From Thermocatellispora tengchongensis (GTDB taxonomy: Bacteria > Actinomycetota > Actinomycetes > Streptosporangiales > Streptosporangiaceae): 64,000 nucleotides of DNA. The stretch is from the NCBI RefSeq assembly GCF_014202315.1, contig NZ_JACHGN010000009.1, positions 279,602 to 343,601 on the forward strand, in the 5' to 3' direction. Position numbers and translations under genes: made by a program. Every line of letters begins with the position of its first letter. Position 1 is the first letter of the stretch. Below the pieces are notes generated by a model. It ran no database searches, was not told the origin of the DNA, and saw only the letters and a list, made by a program, of their open reading frames with translations. This document shows positions 48,501-56,031 of this stretch, in pieces.

Positions 48501-49777
48501 CGCTGGTGCGGGACGCCGACTGGCTGGTCACCCCGCTCGCCCTGGCCGGGTTCTGCATCGCGGCCCTCGCGCTGTCGGGGCTGGGGGCGAGCTGGCTGGG
48601 CACGCTCAAGGGCGGCGCGTCCGTCCTGCTGGCGCTGATCCCGTTGCCCTGGTTCGTCGGCGGGCCGCTGAAGGCGGCGGCGCGGCGGCGGCCGCGGAAG
48701 ATGGCGCCGATCGCCGTCGGCGTGGGGCTGACCGCGGCGCTGCTGCTGGTGTTCGGCGCGCTGTTCGCCTCCGCCGACCCGGTGTTCTCCGCGTTCCTCA
48801 CCGACGCGTTCACCGCCGCCGACTGGGCCGAGACGCTGCCGTTGCGGATCGTCGCGTTCATCGGCATCGCGATCCTGGCCGGGGCGGTCGCGCTCGCCGG
48901 GCTGCGGCCGGGCCCCGAGCCCGAGCGGCGCGACTTCGGCCTCAACGTGGGCCGGGCGGGGTGGCTGATCCCGCTGACCGCGCTGAACCTGCTGTTCGCC
49001 GCGTTCGTCGCGGTGCAGATCACGGTGCTGTTCGGCGGCAACGAGCGGGTGCTGACCACTGCCGGGCTGACCTACGCCGAGTACGCCAGGCAGGGCTTCT
49101 TCCAGCTCGTCGTCGTCAGCGTGTTCGTGCTCGCCGTCGTCGCGGTCGCCGCGGTGGCGGTGGCGGTGGACGGCCGGGACCGGTGGACGATGGCCGGGCT
49201 GCTCGGCCTGCTGTGCGCGCTGACCATGGTGATCATGTGGTCGGCGATCCAGCGGCTGCACCTGTACGTGGACATGTACGGCTACTCCCGGCTGCGCGCC
49301 GTCGTCGAGGTGACGCTGTGGTGGCTGGGCGCGGTGTTCGTGCTGGTCCTGATCGCGGGCGCGATGCGCCTGATGCTGCGCCGCGGCGGCTGGCTGCCGC
49401 GCGCCCTGGTGGCGGTGACCGGCGTCGCCATGCTCGCCTTCGCCGTGTGGAACCCCGACCTGCGCATCGCCGAGACGCAGATCAAGGAGCGTGGGCTGAA
49501 GTTTCTGGACGCGGCGTACCTGAGCGACCTCGGGGCCGATGCGGTGCCCGCGATCAGCAGGCTGCCGGAGCCGCTGCGAAGCTGCGTGCTCGCCGACGTC
49601 GTGGTCGCCAACGACCTGAACCTGCCCGACCCGTGGAACGGCTGGAACCTGGCCCGGCAGCAGGCGCACGAGCTGCTGGCCGAGCGTCCGGTGACGTCCT
49701 CCCTGGACTGCAGGATCGGGAGCGTCACGACCACCGGCTCCGTCGAGGACGACCGGACGATCCCCGACCAGGACTGA
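45521..49777 (+). CDS. Histidine kinase - Gly/Ala/Val-rich linker - DUF4173 fusion protein
   Basis: One uninterrupted frame of 1418 residues. Residues 1-60 hold two TM helices, followed by HAMP (to ~110), HisKA with phospho-acceptor His122 (VANVSHELRTP) and HATPase (ANLLDNAVRHS, then GTGLGLAIVKEIVELHGG) ending near residue 330. About 490 residues of Gly/Ala/Val/Pro/Thr-rich repeats follow (GSGVTEVV, VPEAAGVP, TGAQGAAG types). From ~835 to the end there is a DUF4173-like domain with about 12 TM helices and a C-terminal extracellular part (YLSDLGADAVPAI). An internal ATG at 46529 (residue 337) has GGAAGG six bases upstream, so the membrane half may also be made separately. OmpR partner upstream; alternative start at 45509. 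Confidence 0.85.
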   Translation: MRPLDFLGRIKIKLGLAVCLAVVVAFVVNEVGINAGLGRELRIAVAVALALLMVQLLGRGMIRPLREMAAAAQTIAKGRYGQRVRATSRDEVGELARAFNAMAADLGEVDRQRRELVANVSHELRTPITALRAVLENVVDGVSEPDVHTLGIALAQTERLGRLVAQLLDLSRLDSGAMHIDPETVGLEPLLDQAAREAALTRDDVTVRVAVRPAGLSVHADPGLLAQVLANLLDNAVRHSPPGGTVTLSAVPAPPSPASPGVQIAVADQGPGIPQAERTRVFERFSRLDAARAADAGGTGLGLAIVKEIVELHGGSIHIDDSPGCRMVVGLPGRITMGDSPTPEPPPSPTARPLAAPVPRKTTATTENAAGTEGAAREPAPTEPVPATTAPPSPAIAMAEAALPPAPDADATAPEMPATPAVAQGVAGSGVTEIVVAHGAPGSGVPEAVGSGVTQAPGPMTPVPGAGTEVQEPAVVPATGSGAKEVVVARLGSNVPEATAPPVGVTEAVGGLAVPEGAGVPVAAMGAVGSGVSEAVAPPTGATRAQEGAGIAAAEAGVPVTAAVAEGAAGSGVTEVVTAPGASGSGVTEAVVPPVGVAGARGATGLGAAETAGVPLAATGAEEGTGVAVPEAAGVPGNVGVGHEAVPAVLASGESGAAVPPVGVTGAQGAAGVAAAEPAGGPVTAAAQAAVGSGAPGAAASTTSAAETKGAADPAASRAVGAPVAAAGAPGAGAAVSGAVGVPGTGAAASGAVGVPGAGAAVSGVVGAPGAGSAVKVGVPGAGGDVKERAGGVRPGGAGMPADVGRGRVGPPPPPPGQWAPGGPGGPGGAGGESYPANWWAAIGFAVVGACCGLIAAVVVGAVLSVVGFALAMLAAFGCVLAGAFIGTVLGATRKAPAPVRPANAPEKAPGGPSYVPPSVLPRPEVPAMPSWVLPAMAGAGLVAAVTLPYAAPGLGLVLTAVALGVVGLPALWRRITPWSLGLGLLGYALVGVALVRDADWLVTPLALAGFCIAALALSGLGASWLGTLKGGASVLLALIPLPWFVGGPLKAAARRRPRKMAPIAVGVGLTAALLLVFGALFASADPVFSAFLTDAFTAADWAETLPLRIVAFIGIAILAGAVALAGLRPGPEPERRDFGLNVGRAGWLIPLTALNLLFAAFVAVQITVLFGGNERVLTTAGLTYAEYARQGFFQLVVVSVFVLAVVAVAAVAVAVDGRDRWTMAGLLGLLCALTMVIMWSAIQRLHLYVDMYGYSRLRAVVEVTLWWLGAVFVLVLIAGAMRLMLRRGGWLPRALVAVTGVAMLAFAVWNPDLRIAETQIKERGLKFLDAAYLSDLGADAVPAISRLPEPLRSCVLADVVVANDLNLPDPWNGWNLARQQAHELLAERPVTSSLDCRIGSVTTTGSVEDDRTIPDQD

Positions 49778-49852
49778 GCCCGCGAGGAGCGGGACCGCGC
49801 CGGGGCCGGTAGGGTCGCTGGGGGTGGCGCGGAGAGCGGCGAGGGGGGTCCT

Positions 49853-51013
49853 GTGCGGGTTCCGGAGTGGCGGGACGGCGAGCCTGCCAAGGGGCTGCTC
49901 GCCCCGCCCGTAGGAAAGTCGATCTTCGACGGCGCCGTCTCCTTCCCGATCATGGTGCTCGACGGCGCCGCCGTGCGGCACAACGTCGCCACCATGGCGG
50001 CGTTCGCCCGTGACCACGGCCTCCTCCTCGCGCCGCACGCCAAGACGACCATGGCGCCCGCGCTGCTGGCCGCGCAGCTCGACGCGGGCGCCTGGGGGTT
50101 CACCGTGGCCACCCCCACCCAGGCGCTCACGCTGCGCGGCTTCGGCGTGCGGCGGATCGTGCTGGCCAACCAGTTCGTCGACCCGGCCGGGCTGCGCGCG
50201 GTCGCGGCCGAGCTGGAGCGCGACCCGGCCTTCGAGTTCCTGTGCTTCGCCGACTCCGTCGCCGGGATCGAGATCCTGTCCGCCGCGGCCGGCCCCCGGC
50301 CGTTCCGGGTGCTGGCCGAGCTGGGGCACGAGGGCGGCCGGGCCGGCTGCCGTACGCTCGGCGGCCTGCTCGACGTCGCCACGGCCGCGCAGAACGCGCC
50401 CGGTGTGGAACTCGCCGGAGTGGCGGGGTACGAAGGGGCGCTCCGCACCGCCGCCGAGGTGCGCGCCTACCTCGGGCGGCTGCAGGAGGCGCTGGAGCAC
50501 CTGCGGGTGCGCGAGCCGATCCTGTCGGCCGGCGGCAGCCAGTGGTTCGACGTGATCGGCCGCGAGCTGGCCGGCTGCCGGGCCCGGGTCGTGCTGCGCA
50601 GCGGCGCGTACGTCACGCACGACGACGGCTACTACCGCGAGCGCACCCCGTTCACCCGCGTCCCCGGGGAGCTGCGGCCCGCGCTCGAACTGTGGGCCCA
50701 CGTGCTGTCGGCGCCCGAGCCGGGCATGGCGGTGCTCGGCTTCGGCAAGCGCGACGCCCCGTACGACGAGGGCCTGCCGGTGGTGCGGGCGCTGCGCCGG
50801 CACGGGCGTACGGTCGCGCTCGGCGAGGGCGAGGTGACCGTCACCAAGATGCAGGACCAGCACGCCATCGTGCGCACCGCCGCCGAGCTGCGGCCCGGCG
50901 ACCTGCTGTCGTTCGGGATCTCCCACCCGTGCACGGCCTTCGACAAATGGCGGGTGCTCCCGGTGGTGGACGATCGCCATGTCGTGATTGATTTGATCAG
51001 CACGTACCTTTGA
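49853..51013 (+). CDS. D-threonine aldolase / D-serine dehydratase-like PLP enzyme
   Basis: A 386-residue fold-type III PLP enzyme with an alanine-racemase-like N-terminal barrel. The PLP lysine is Lys64 (APHAKTTMAPAL). The metal site expected of the DSD1 family is His358 and Cys360 (SFGISHPCTAFDKW). It would cleave or dehydrate a beta-hydroxy-D-amino acid. The GTG start follows GAGGGGGG. Only 1 bp separates its stop from the next gene's ATG, so the two form an operon. Confidence 0.86.
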   Translation: MRVPEWRDGEPAKGLLAPPVGKSIFDGAVSFPIMVLDGAAVRHNVATMAAFARDHGLLLAPHAKTTMAPALLAAQLDAGAWGFTVATPTQALTLRGFGVRRIVLANQFVDPAGLRAVAAELERDPAFEFLCFADSVAGIEILSAAAGPRPFRVLAELGHEGGRAGCRTLGGLLDVATAAQNAPGVELAGVAGYEGALRTAAEVRAYLGRLQEALEHLRVREPILSAGGSQWFDVIGRELAGCRARVVLRSGAYVTHDDGYYRERTPFTRVPGELRPALELWAHVLSAPEPGMAVLGFGKRDAPYDEGLPVVRALRRHGRTVALGEGEVTVTKMQDQHAIVRTAAELRPGDLLSFGISHPCTAFDKWRVLPVVDDRHVVIDLISTYL

Positions 51014-51014
51014 G

Positions 51015-52232
51015 ATGGAGACCGGGGTGGACAGTTCGGTATACGTCTTCGCCGAGGACATCCGCGGCGAGGGCCTGGACAACGTGCTCGACCGGGTGGC
51101 CGGGCACGGCGCGGCCGGGGTCACCGTCGGGGCCGTCCACCACGCCGCCCGCGACATCACCCCGCACGGCGTGACCAGGCTGACCGTGCGCCACGACGGC
51201 GCCCACTTCGTCCCGCCCGCCGACCTGTTCGACGGGCTGCGCCTGTCGCCGCCGGTCCAGGAGTACGCGGCGGAGGAGCCCATCGCCGCGCTGCGCAAGG
51301 CGACGGCCGCGCGCGGGCTCCACCTGCACGGCTGGGCCGTGTTCCTGCGCTGCGCCACGCTCGGCCGCGAGCACCCCGACATCACGGTGCGCGACTGCTT
51401 CGGCGACCGCGGCTCGCCCGAGGACCTGTGCCCGGCCCACCCCGACGTGCGCCAGTACGCCGAGGCGCTGGCCCGCGCCGTGGCCCGGCAGGGGGTTGAC
51501 AGCGTGGTCGCCGAGGCGCTGCACTTCCGCCGCCTCACCTACGAGCGCTCCTCGGTCGCGCTCGGGCCGATGGACGCCTTCCTGTTCGGGTTGTGCTTCT
51601 GCGACTTCTGCATGCGCCGGGCCGCCGACCTGGGCGTCAACGCCGAGGCGGCGCGCGAGGAGTGCGCCCGGATCGTGGGCGGGGTGCTCGACGGCGACCC
51701 GCCGGCGCAGGGCGAGGTCACCCGCGCGGCGCTCACGGCGTACGCGGGGCCGGAGGTCGTCGCCTACGCCCGCGCCCGCTCCGAGACCGTGACCTCGCTG
51801 GTCTCCATGGTGTCCGACGCCGTGACGCAGGAGGGGTCCAAGCTGGTGTTCCTCGATGCCACCGGCGCGGTCAAGGGCTACGCCGACGGCCTGCCCTCGC
51901 CCGGCCTGGCCGCGCACGACGCCTGGCAGCTCGGCATCGACCTGCTCGCGCTCGGCGATCTCGTGCCGTCGTTCGGCGTGCTCGCCTACGCCCGCGACGC
52001 CGCCCGGGTGGCCGACGACGTGGGCGCCTACCGCCGCTCGGTGGGTAAGGACCGCGAGGTCAGGGTGGTGCTGCGGCCGGGCCTGCCCGACACCGACTCC
52101 GCCGACCGGCTCACCGCCAAGGTACGCGCGGTGCGCGCGGCCGGCGGCCACGCCGTCGACTTCTACGCCTACGGCCTGGTGCCCTACCCGGTGCTCGACC
52201 GGATCCCCGAGGCGCTGAGCCAGACCCCGTGA
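51015..52232 (+). CDS. Uncharacterised TIM-barrel-like protein
   Basis: A 405-residue soluble protein with no recognised Pfam-type name. Strand/helix alternation and the strings GLHLHGWAVFLR, VVAEALHFRRLTY and VLDGDPPAQGEV suggest a TIM barrel. The motif LCFCDFCMRRA (around residue 195) resembles the Cys-rich CxCxxC loop found in several glycoside-hydrolase-like barrels of unknown activity. There is no signal peptide. Its start lies right after the D-amino-acid enzyme stop; GTG at 51027 behind GGAG is an alternative start. It is probably functionally tied to the upstream enzyme. It converges on the LacI gene (4 bp gap). Confidence 0.6.
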   Translation: METGVDSSVYVFAEDIRGEGLDNVLDRVAGHGAAGVTVGAVHHAARDITPHGVTRLTVRHDGAHFVPPADLFDGLRLSPPVQEYAAEEPIAALRKATAARGLHLHGWAVFLRCATLGREHPDITVRDCFGDRGSPEDLCPAHPDVRQYAEALARAVARQGVDSVVAEALHFRRLTYERSSVALGPMDAFLFGLCFCDFCMRRAADLGVNAEAAREECARIVGGVLDGDPPAQGEVTRAALTAYAGPEVVAYARARSETVTSLVSMVSDAVTQEGSKLVFLDATGAVKGYADGLPSPGLAAHDAWQLGIDLLALGDLVPSFGVLAYARDAARVADDVGAYRRSVGKDREVRVVLRPGLPDTDSADRLTAKVRAVRAAGGHAVDFYAYGLVPYPVLDRIPEALSQTP

Positions 52233-52236
52233 CGGC

Positions 52237-53232
52237 TCAGGCCGACTCTCTGATCACCAGCTCGGTCGGCAGGATCACGTGGTCGGTGTCGCGCTCGGCC
52301 GGCGGGGTGAGCAGCAGCCGGACCATCGCCGTGGCCTGCTCCACGATCGGCTGGCGCATCGTGGTCAGCGGCGGCTCGGTGTAGCGGGCGGCCTCGATGT
52401 CGTCGAAGCCGACCATCGCCACGTCGTCGGGCACCCGCCGCCCGGCCTGGCGCAGCGCCTGCAACGCGCCGATGGCCATCAGGTCGTTGGCCACGAACAC
52501 CGCGTCGAGCTGCGGGTCGTCCTCCAGCAACTGGCGCATCGCGATGGCGCCCGACTCGCGGGTGAAATCGCCCACCGCCACGATCGAGCGGCGCGAGGAG
52601 CCTCGCAGCGCGTTACGGTAGCCGGTCAGCCGGTCCTGCCCGGCGATCATGTCCAGCGGCCCGGCGATGGTGGCGATCCGGCGGCGCCCGATGTCGAGCA
52701 GCCGGCGTACCGCCGTCTCGGCCCCGCCGACGTTGTCGTTGTCGGCGAACGGCATGTCCACCGCCACGGCCGGCCGGCCGTAGGAGACGACCGGCACGCC
52801 CATGCGGCTGATCGCGGCCGGCAGCGGGTCGGCGCCGTGCATCGAGATCAGCATCACGCCGTCCACGTGCCCGCCCGCGATGTAGCGCTCCACCCGCGCG
52901 TGGCTTTGCGGCGTGCCGGCCAGCATCAGCACCACCTGCTTGTCGGCGGCCTCCAGCTCGCGGCTCGCGGTCCTGATCACCGTGGAGAACAGGGGATCCT
53001 CGGAGAAGACCCGGGTGGGCGGCTCGGAGACGACCAGCGCGATCGAGTCGGTGCGCTGGGTCACCAGGCTGCGCGCGGCCGAGTTGGGCACGTAGCCCAG
53101 CTCGTTGACCGCGCGCATCACCGCGTCGCGGATCTCCGGCGTCACCGTGGACTGCCCGTTCACCACCCGGGAGACGGTGGCCCTGGACACCCCGGCACGC
53201 GCCGCCACCGCCTCCAGAGTCGGTCGCTTCAT
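52237..53232 (-). CDS. LacI-family regulator of the beta-glucan locus (CebR-like)
   Basis: A 331-residue repressor: helix-turn-helix (TLEAVAARAGVSRATVSRVV), hinge helix (PNSAARSLVTQRT) and sugar-binding effector domain (FVANDLMAIGALQALRQAG, then VGFDDIEAARYTEPPLTTM). I chose the ATG at 53232, which opens the standard MKRPTLEAV start; an upstream in-frame TTG at 53241 adds three residues. It is the last gene of the minus-strand glucan cluster, 33 bp after GH1. Two GAGAGCGCTCTC operators about 6 kb away are its probable targets, in the style of Streptomyces CebR. Confidence 0.9.
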   Translation of the reverse strand: MKRPTLEAVAARAGVSRATVSRVVNGQSTVTPEIRDAVMRAVNELGYVPNSAARSLVTQRTDSIALVVSEPPTRVFSEDPLFSTVIRTASRELEAADKQVVLMLAGTPQSHARVERYIAGGHVDGVMLISMHGADPLPAAISRMGVPVVSYGRPAVAVDMPFADNDNVGGAETAVRRLLDIGRRRIATIAGPLDMIAGQDRLTGYRNALRGSSRRSIVAVGDFTRESGAIAMRQLLEDDPQLDAVFVANDLMAIGALQALRQAGRRVPDDVAMVGFDDIEAARYTEPPLTTMRQPIVEQATAMVRLLLTPPAERDTDHVILPTELVIRESA

Positions 53233-53265
53233 GCCCCGCAACCCCGTCCCCTCGTGGCCACGCCC

Positions 53266-54699
53266 CTAGTCTGCCAGCCCGTTGCGGCGGATGGCATCGG
53301 CGTACCACAGGGCGCTGTCCTTCAGGATGCGGGCCTGCGTGGCGTAGTCCACGTACACCAGCCCGAACCTGCGCCGGTACCCCTCGGCCCACTCGAAGTT
53401 GTCCAGCAGCGACCAGGCCAGGTAGCCGCGCACGTCGGCGCCGGCCTCGATGGCCGCGTGCACCGCGCGCAGGTGGCCGTCGTAGTAGGCGACGCGCTCG
53501 GCGTCGTGGACGCGGCCGTCGGTCACCACGTCGTCGAAGGCCGCGCCGTTCTCGGTGACGAACAGGCCGACCTCGGGGTAGTCGGCCGACAGGCGCAGCA
53601 GCAGGCGCGACAGCCCGGTCGGCACGATGGGCCAGCCCATCGCGGTCGCGGGGACGTCCGTCGGGCAGAAGCGCACGTCCTCGCTGCCCGGCCATGCGGC
53701 GTCGGCGGGCCGTCCCGGGCCCGCCTCCACCACGCACGGGTTGTAGTAGTTGATCCCCACCAGGTCGATCCGCTGGTTGATCAGGGCCAGGTCGCCGTCG
53801 TGGATGTGGCCGAGGCCGGCGTGCCGCTCGGCGACGGCGAGCACCTCCTCCGGGTACGCCCCGCGCAGCGCCGGGTCGAGGAACTGGCGGGTCAGCAGGG
53901 CGTGGATGCGCTCCACGGCCGCGGCGTCGGCCTCGGACGCCGCCGCGTACGGGTCGGTGACCTGGGCGGGGGTGACCACCGGCGAGGAGTTGATCACCAG
54001 CATGATCTCCTCGGCCCCGGCCGCGCGCAGCGCCTGGGCCCCCAGGCCGTGCGCGAGCAGCAGGTGGTGGGCCGCCCGCATGGCCTCGCCCGGGTCCGTA
54101 CGCCCCGGCGCGTGCACGCCGTTGCCGTAGCCGAGGAAGGCCGACACCCACGGCTCGTTCAGCGTGGTCCACGAGCGCACCCGGTCGCCGAGCCGGGCGT
54201 GCACCGCCGCGGCGTACTCGGCGAACCGGTACGCCGTCTCGCGCGCGGTCCACCCGCCCCGGTCCTCCAGCGCCTGCGGCAGGTCCCAGTGGTACAGCGT
54301 CACGTACGGCGCGATGCCGCCGGCGAGCAGCGTGTCCACGAGCCGGTCGTAGAAGTCCAGCCCCGCCGGGTTCACCGGCCCGGCCCCCTCAGCCTGGATG
54401 CGCGGCCACGCCACCGAGAACCGGTAGGCGTGCAGCCCCAGCTCCCGCATCAGCTCCACGTCCTCGGCGTACCGGTGGTAGTGGTCGCAGGCCACCTCCC
54501 CGGTGTCGCCGCCCACCACCTTCCCGGGCGTCCCGGAAAAGGTGTCCCAGATCGACAACCCCCTGCCGTCCTCTTTCACGGCGCCCTCGATCTGGTAGGA
54601 CGCGGTCGCCGCCCCCCAGACGAAGCCGCCGGGAAAGTCCACCCGCCCCTCCGTCAGATAGGAAGGGGCGGTCCCCCGATTGGTGACGGTCGTAGTCAT
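53266..54699 (-). CDS. GH1 family beta-glucosidase, intracellular
   Basis: A 477-residue family 1 glycosidase releasing glucose from beta-linked oligosaccharides. The acid/base is Glu182 (TTLNEPW) and the nucleophile Glu383 ([10 protein letters not shown]). The N-terminal signature [16 protein letters not shown] and the HWDLPQAL string are standard. There is no signal peptide. The ATG at 54699 follows AAGGAG with 5-base spacing; a TTG just upstream is too close to that site. The TnpB element now separates it from the permease genes with which it was probably co-transcribed, so it may need its own promoter. Confidence 0.93.
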   Translation of the reverse strand: MTTTVTNRGTAPSYLTEGRVDFPGGFVWGAATASYQIEGAVKEDGRGLSIWDTFSGTPGKVVGGDTGEVACDHYHRYAEDVELMRELGLHAYRFSVAWPRIQAEGAGPVNPAGLDFYDRLVDTLLAGGIAPYVTLYHWDLPQALEDRGGWTARETAYRFAEYAAAVHARLGDRVRSWTTLNEPWVSAFLGYGNGVHAPGRTDPGEAMRAAHHLLLAHGLGAQALRAAGAEEIMLVINSSPVVTPAQVTDPYAAASEADAAAVERIHALLTRQFLDPALRGAYPEEVLAVAERHAGLGHIHDGDLALINQRIDLVGINYYNPCVVEAGPGRPADAAWPGSEDVRFCPTDVPATAMGWPIVPTGLSRLLLRLSADYPEVGLFVTENGAAFDDVVTDGRVHDAERVAYYDGHLRAVHAAIEAGADVRGYLAWSLLDNFEWAEGYRRRFGLVYVDYATQARILKDSALWYADAIRRNGLAD

Positions 54700-54801
54700 C
54701 AATTCTCCTTGAGCGTGAAGGCCCCGAGCTTCGGCTCCGGGATGGCATCGCTGGTTCGGAAACTCATGCCCGCCCGCTGTCGTTCACGTAGAGTGTTCGG
54801 C

Positions 54802-56022
54802 ATGGCGCGTACCGTGAAGCGGGCGTTCAAGTTCCGCTTCTATCCGACGGATGCGCAGGCGGCCCTCCTGTTGCGCACTTTCGGCTGCGTGCGCTTCGTT
54901 TACAACCACGCGCTCGCCGAGCGTGTCCGGGCTTATCGCGTGGAAGGCCGTCCCATGTCCTATGGCGACATGTCGGCGGCGCTGACGGCCTGGAAGCGCA
55001 CACCCGAGATGGCGTTCTTGAATGCCGTCTCCAGCGTCCCGCTGCAACAGGCGTTGCGGCATCTTCATGCCGCATTCACCGCTTTCTTCGCTGGTCGGGC
55101 CGGACATCCCGTGTACAAGTCCAAGAAACGGTCCCGGGCATCGGCGGAATACACTCGCAGCGCGTTCCGCTGGCGAGATGGCCGGCTCATCCTCGCCAGA
55201 ATGGACGCTCCGCTCGACATCGTCTGGTCGCGCCCTCTCCCCGAGGGGACCGAGCCGTCGACGGTGACGGTGTCCAGAGACCGAGCCGGTCGCTGGTTCG
55301 TGTCCATCCTGGTCGAGGACCGGGTGGCCGAGTTGGCGCCGAACGGCCGCGCGATCGGGATCGATATGGGCCTGCAGTCCTTGGCGACCCTCTCGACGGG
55401 CGAGAAGATCGCCGGGCTGCGGAATGAGCGGACTGACGCGGTCAGGCTCGCTCGACTGCGGCGTTCCATGGCCCGCAAGGTGAAGGGCAGTGCCAACCAT
55501 GGCAAGGCACGGCTCAAGGTCGCCAGAGCACACGCGCGCATCGCCGACCGGAGGCGTGACCATTTGCACAAGATCACTACTCGTATCGTCCGTGAGAACC
55601 AAACGGTCGTGATCGAGGATCTGCCGGTGCGAAACCTTCTGGGCAATCACAACCTGGCCGGTGCGATCAGCGCCGCGTCCTGGCGCCAGATGAGAGACAT
55701 GCTCGTTTACAAGGCCGCCTGGTATGGGCGCGAACTCATCGTGGTCGACCGGTGGTTTCCCTCCAGTAAGACGTGTTCTCACTGCGGTGCGGTTCGCGAG
55801 TGTCTGCCGCTCGCCATTCGCTCGTGGGAGTGCGCGTGCGGGGCTGTGCACGATCGTGACGTGAACGCCGCCCGTAACATTCTCGCCGCCGGGCCGGCGG
55901 AGAGGGTAAACGCCTGTGGAGGGCCGGTAAGACCGAGTCCGCGTAAGCGGACGAGGCGCGGCTCGAAGAAGCAGGAAAGCCTGCCCGTGAGGGCTGGGAT
56001 CTTCTGGTGTGAGCCAAGATGA
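54802..56022 (+). CDS. tnpB: RNA-guided nuclease TnpB (OrfB family)
   Basis: A 406-residue TnpB. The N-terminus KRAFKFRFYPTDAQA and FVYNHALAER are diagnostic. The split RuvC site is complete: Asp188 (AIGIDMG), Glu272 (VVIEDLPVRNL) and Asp353 (HDRDVNAARNIL). The zinc finger uses Cys325, Cys328, Cys344 and Cys346 (TCSHCGAV, WECACG). TnpB proteins are guided by an RNA from the element's 3' end to cut donor sites and favour element retention. All catalytic residues are present, so it may be active. Codon use and G+C differ from the neighbours. It is antisense to the glucan operon. Confidence 0.93.
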   Translation: MARTVKRAFKFRFYPTDAQAALLLRTFGCVRFVYNHALAERVRAYRVEGRPMSYGDMSAALTAWKRTPEMAFLNAVSSVPLQQALRHLHAAFTAFFAGRAGHPVYKSKKRSRASAEYTRSAFRWRDGRLILARMDAPLDIVWSRPLPEGTEPSTVTVSRDRAGRWFVSILVEDRVAELAPNGRAIGIDMGLQSLATLSTGEKIAGLRNERTDAVRLARLRRSMARKVKGSANHGKARLKVARAHARIADRRRDHLHKITTRIVRENQTVVIEDLPVRNLLGNHNLAGAISAASWRQMRDMLVYKAAWYGRELIVVDRWFPSSKTCSHCGAVRECLPLAIRSWECACGAVHDRDVNAARNILAAGPAERVNACGGPVRPSPRKRTRRGSKKQESLPVRAGIFWCEPR

Positions 56023-56031
56023 TGAGGTCAA
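55905..56031 (+). ncRNA. Predicted TnpB guide RNA (omega RNA / reRNA), scaffold part
   Basis: The 3' end of tnpB and the right end can form consecutive stem-loops: GTCCGC-GTAA-GCGGAC (55937-55952), GCAGG-AAAG-CCTGC (55971-55984), GCCC-GTGA-GGGC (55983-55994) and the subterminal ATCTT/AAGAT hairpin (about 56000-56020). Two have GNRA-type loops. This matches the layout of known omega RNAs, which overlap tnpB and run through the right end into flanking DNA that serves as guide. The 5' end is a guess. Confidence 0.5.

Larger units (their letters stand above)
54714..56031 (+). mobile_element. IS200/IS605-family element with TnpB only (IS1341-like)
   Basis: A single tnpB gene with non-coding ends and no tnpA (Y1 transposase). 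The left boundary is proposed after TTGAG (54709-54713), a TTGAT-like target-adjacent sequence. Just inside is a hairpin-forming segment (CCCGAGC TTCG GCTCCGGG, about 54722-54741). The right boundary is proposed at TCAA (56028-56031), the right-end tetranucleotide of IS608-type elements, after a subterminal hairpin (ATCTT/AAGAT). Boundaries are uncertain by several bases. The element's G+C is visibly lower than its neighbours, a sign of transfer. Confidence 0.65.

Noticed and set aside
47768-51538. A 1256-codon minus-strand frame across the DUF4173 region and the D-amino-acid enzyme
   Set aside because: Low-complexity His/Arg/Gln translation with no motif; the plus strand has well-formed TM helices and PLP-enzyme motifs.
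52279-54801. In-frame upstream extension of TnpB by about 840 codons
   Set aside because: It is antisense to the LacI and GH1 genes, and TnpB homology starts at the ATG at 54802.
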